Part shown: positions 61,633-64,000 of the stretch, in pieces | Numbering within the stretch: position 1 is the first letter of the stretch | Layout: each line of letters starts with the position of its first letter | Position numbers and translations under genes: made by a program | Source: JAKOWB01 sp038363005 | GTDB lineage: Bacteria > Pseudomonadota > Alphaproteobacteria > Kiloniellales > JACOMY01 | DNA length: 64,000 bases | Reading direction: 5' to 3' | Assembly (NCBI GenBank): GCA_038363005.1 | Contig: JBBQBI010000023.1 | Location: 25,778 to 89,777 of the forward strand | The notes under the pieces: generated by a model | Databases searched by the model: none | Told to the model about the DNA's origin: nothing | Seen by the model: the letters and a program-made list of their open reading frames with translations, nothing else

Positions 61633-63342
61633 ATGGCAGATGGACAGGCGGTTAGCCTGTCGCTGGGCAAGCGGCTGAAGCAGCTTTCCGCAGCGTACTT
61701 CGTCGATCGTGAGATCTTTCTGCGCGCCAACGACCGGGTGCGCTACCTAAAGGTATCGGCCCGGACGCAGCGCTGGCTGGCCGGCGCCGCCGTTCTGGCG
61801 GTGAGCTGGCTGACCTATTCCACCCTGGCCTATTTCCTCTCCGGTTATCTGGAGCGCTCCAAGGACCAGGAGATCGCGCAGCACCGCCTGGCCTACTTCG
61901 ACCTGCTGAGCGAGGTCACCGAGTACCAGGCACAGTTTGCCCAGATCACCCGCAATCTGCAGGAGAACCAGAACTACCTGCTGTCGCTGCTGGGCACCGA
62001 GCAGGAAGGCCTGGAGGCCGCCGGCATCGTCGGCAACCTGAAGAATTCCGATACCGCGCTGGCCCGCGTCGCCGTGGCGCGTGGCGCGCTGCGCGAGAAG
62101 CTGCAGGGCTTCGAGAGCGAGTTGATGCAGATCGCCGATCGCAGCGGCGACCTGCAGGACAAGGTGTCGCGGCTTAAGGACACGCTGCAGTCGACCGAGG
62201 CCGAACGCCAGGCCGTGACCATGGCGCGCGAACGCCTGGGTCGCCGGCTGGAGCAGACCGAGCAGGAACTGGCGCTGGCCTCGGCCAGCAAGACCGAGCT
62301 TGAGGAGAGCGTGCGCGCCCTGCTGTCCGAGCTGCAGACCAGCGAGCGCGAGCACGCCGAACAGATTGCCACGCTGGAGAGCGACCGCGACGCGGCCTTC
62401 GCCCGCAACGAGGCGGCGCGCAAGGTGGCGGCTGAGCGGGCGCAGGCGGAGATCGAGGCGCTGCAGGCCACGCGGGCGCAGCTGAACGATCGTATCGCCG
62501 CGCTGGAGACCGGCGTCGCCGCGGCGCAGGAGCGCCAGCGCGGCCTGGAAACGCAGCTCGGCAGCCTCGAGAGCGCGTTGTCACGGGCACTCGACAGCAG
62601 CGAGGCGCTGGCCGGCGACCGCGATCACCTGCAGCTGCAGGTGGCCTCGCTGGACTCGCTGATCGCCGACATGCGCGACCAGCAGCAGGAGCTGGTGGAC
62701 CGGGTCGAGGATCGCACCGCCGATGGCATTTCCGGCCTGGAGCAGGTGGTCGCGGCGACCGGTCTGGACGTCGACAAGCTGCTGGGCGAGGTCGAGGGCT
62801 ATGGCGGGCAGGGCGGTCCCTTCATCCCGGCCGACGACCTGCTGGCGACCGATGTCTCCTATGAACTGCAGGTCTCCGTCGCCATGCTCGACCAGCGACT
62901 CGACCGCTGGGAAGCGCTGCATCGCCTGGTCCAGGCGCTGCCGCTGATCGCGCCGCTGGAGCATTATGAAATCAACAGCGAGTTCGGTTACCGCAAGGAC
63001 CCGATCAACGGCCGCTCCGCGCTGCACACGGGGCTGGATTTTGGCGCACCGCGCAACACCGCGCTTTACACGACCGCGCCGGGCGTGGTCACCTTCGCTG
63101 GCTGGCGTGGACGCTATGGCCGTGTGGTCGAGATCGATCACGGCTATGGCGTGAAGACGCGCTTCGCGCACCTGGCCAAGATCTCGGTCAAGAAGGGGCA
63201 GAACGTGGTGGTCGGCGAGGAGGTGGGGCTGCTTGGCTCTTCCGGTCGCTCCACGGGTCCGCACCTGCACTACGAGATCCTGTTCGAGGGCAAGCCCTAC
63301 GACCCCATGAACTTCATTAAGGCAGGCAAGGATGTTTTCTAA
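61633..63342 (+). CDS. membrane-anchored M23/LytM-type peptidase with long coiled coil
   Basis: The 569-residue protein has a short cytoplasmic N-terminus, one membrane helix (about 48-69), a long coiled coil (about 70-400) rich in Glu, Gln, Arg and Leu, and a C-terminal M23 domain (about 440-560). The zinc-site residues are intact: HTGLDFG with His near 465, RFAHL and HLHYE. It is therefore probably an active peptidoglycan endopeptidase. The upstream frame (to 61474) is discarded in favour of ATG 61633. It overlaps the bactofilin gene by 11 bp. Such pairs (LmdC-BacA type) control cell shape. Confidence 0.9.
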   Translation: MADGQAVSLSLGKRLKQLSAAYFVDREIFLRANDRVRYLKVSARTQRWLAGAAVLAVSWLTYSTLAYFLSGYLERSKDQEIAQHRLAYFDLLSEVTEYQAQFAQITRNLQENQNYLLSLLGTEQEGLEAAGIVGNLKNSDTALARVAVARGALREKLQGFESELMQIADRSGDLQDKVSRLKDTLQSTEAERQAVTMARERLGRRLEQTEQELALASASKTELEESVRALLSELQTSEREHAEQIATLESDRDAAFARNEAARKVAAERAQAEIEALQATRAQLNDRIAALETGVAAAQERQRGLETQLGSLESALSRALDSSEALAGDRDHLQLQVASLDSLIADMRDQQQELVDRVEDRTADGISGLEQVVAATGLDVDKLLGEVEGYGGQGGPFIPADDLLATDVSYELQVSVAMLDQRLDRWEALHRLVQALPLIAPLEHYEINSEFGYRKDPINGRSALHTGLDFGAPRNTALYTTAPGVVTFAGWRGRYGRVVEIDHGYGVKTRFAHLAKISVKKGQNVVVGEEVGLLGSSGRSTGPHLHYEILFEGKPYDPMNFIKAGKDVF

Positions 63343-63904
63343 GGGCAATAAACCAGCAGGATCGCCGGGCCCCGCGCCGGCGTCCTCGTCCATGGCGCCG
63401 GCGCCCGCGCCTGCTTCCTCTTCATCGTCGTCGTCGGCTGCGCCGAAGCCGTCCGCCAGTGCGGTGCCTTCGATCATCAGTGCCGACCTGAAGATCGTCG
63501 GCAACATGCATTCCAACGGTGACATCCAGGTCGACGGCCAGGTCGAGGGCGACGTGCTGAGCCGCACGCTCACCATCGGCGAAGGCGCGCTGATCAAGGG
63601 ATCGGTGCGCGGCGAGACCGTGCGCATCTGCGGTCAGCTGCAGGGCGAGGTGAACGCCGCCTCGGTCATCATCGCGAAGACCGCCCGGGTCTCCGGCGAC
63701 GTGGTGCACCAGAGCCTGGCGATCGAAGCCGGTGCTTTCTTGGAAGGCAACATTCGCCGCATGGAACCCAATCGTCCGGCCGGCGGCGCTGCCAGCGCCC
63801 CGGTGCTGAAGCCGGGCGAGGGCATGAGTGCCGGCAGCGGCACGCCCAGCGGTCTGGGCAGCGGCACGCCCGGTGGTCTGGGCAGCGGTCCGAAGCCGAC
63901 CTAA
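63332..63904 (+). CDS. bacA: bactofilin (polymer-forming cytoskeletal protein)
   Basis: The 190-residue protein has a disordered Ser/Ala/Pro-rich N-terminus (to about 45), a bactofilin beta-helix core (about 48-145; repeated six-residue turns such as GNMHSNGDIQVDGQVEGDV and TLTIGEGALIKGSVRGE), and a Gly/Ser/Pro tail with three near-repeats of GSGTPxGL. It should polymerise without nucleotide and place the M23 peptidase. The start lies inside the peptidase gene (11-bp overlap). Confidence 0.93.
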   Translation: MFSKGNKPAGSPGPAPASSSMAPAPAPASSSSSSSAAPKPSASAVPSIISADLKIVGNMHSNGDIQVDGQVEGDVLSRTLTIGEGALIKGSVRGETVRICGQLQGEVNAASVIIAKTARVSGDVVHQSLAIEAGAFLEGNIRRMEPNRPAGGAASAPVLKPGEGMSAGSGTPSGLGSGTPGGLGSGPKPT

Positions 63905-63938
63905 CCAGCTGGCGACGACAAGACACTGAACGGGGCGG

Positions 63939-63984
63939 GGCGGCGGGCCCCCCCGGGGGGGATTTTTTGGGTGCACCCGCCGCC
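63939..63984. repeat. inverted repeat and homopolymer runs near the window end
   Basis: GGCGGCGGG (63939-63947) and CCCGCCGCC (63976-63984) are perfect inverted arms. Between them lie seven C, seven G and six T in runs. The T-run could mark a terminator for bactofilin, but such dense homopolymers are also typical of poor sequence at a contig end. Confidence 0.4.
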
Positions 63985-64000
63985 GCGGGGGGCGAGGGGC

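Overview
The window is GC-rich DNA (roughly two thirds G+C by eye) with densely packed genes, many 1-11 nt start/stop overlaps and no tRNA or rRNA gene that I could see. The gene content points to an alphaproteobacterium, probably Rhodospirillales-like: a BigR-type sulfur repressor with a persulfide dioxygenase, an aerobic benzoyl-CoA (box) pathway, a bifunctional CysNC, an M23 peptidase-bactofilin pair, and long palindromic intergenic repeats of the kind common in high-GC alphaproteobacteria. This assignment is inference. The last ~60 bases are abnormally homopolymer-rich and may be a contig end.

Layout. 1-11.2 kb holds the tail of a class III adenylate cyclase, a D-aminoacylase, divergent efp/epmA (EF-P and its lysine ligase), a DMGDH-type FAD/aminomethyltransferase, GDP-mannose synthesis (manC), a nitronate monooxygenase, an aldo/keto reductase and a CodA-like amidohydrolase. 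11.2-14.2 kb is a sulfide/persulfide module: TauE/SafE exporter, rhodanese and BigR/SqrR-like repressor face a persulfide dioxygenase across an AT-rich operator, followed by a small secreted Cys-rich protein. 14.2-25.6 kb has an amidase, purB behind a polyamine-type ABC operon, a DMT transporter, radC, map, a lipoprotein and a CinA-type protein. 25.6-28 kb has a degenerate AAA+ protein and two tandem DMT transporters.

28-35.5 kb is the metabolic centrepiece: boxC, boxB and an adrenodoxin-reductase-like flavoprotein (no BoxA here), then a PaaG-type isomerase and a fused enoyl-CoA hydratase/3-hydroxyacyl-CoA dehydrogenase. Together these could cover most steps from benzoyl-CoA to 3-oxoadipyl-CoA. 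The operon promoter carries three TGCA motifs in helical phase, as known for BoxR/BzdR operators.

35.6-52 kb contains an M20 deacylase, a DMT transporter, a response regulator beside a sensor stub that has a histidine-kinase H-box but no ATPase domain, the ABC-F protein Uup, an MBL/Nudix pair, a second nitronate monooxygenase, an enoyl-CoA hydratase, an RluA-type pseudouridine synthase, HrpB helicase, a ferritin-like diiron protein coupled to OsmC, a GT10 fucosyltransferase-like protein and a four-helix membrane protein. 52-55 kb is a TPP-riboswitch-controlled thiOSGE operon. 55-58.1 kb holds two convergent secreted proteins of unclear role: one with a single haem-c site, the other like phosphatidylserine/PsiD-type decarboxylases. 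58.3-61.1 kb is cysD-cysNC. After a 528-bp AT-rich gap the window ends with the M23 peptidase and bactofilin.

Two features of genome organisation stand out. Four copies of a ~115-145 bp palindromic element sit at gene 3' ends, and in two cases the element runs into the coding sequence and supplies the protein's C-terminus. Several small regulatory or degenerate proteins (AAA+ without a P-loop, H-box stub, AT-hook micro-ORF) have no obvious described role.
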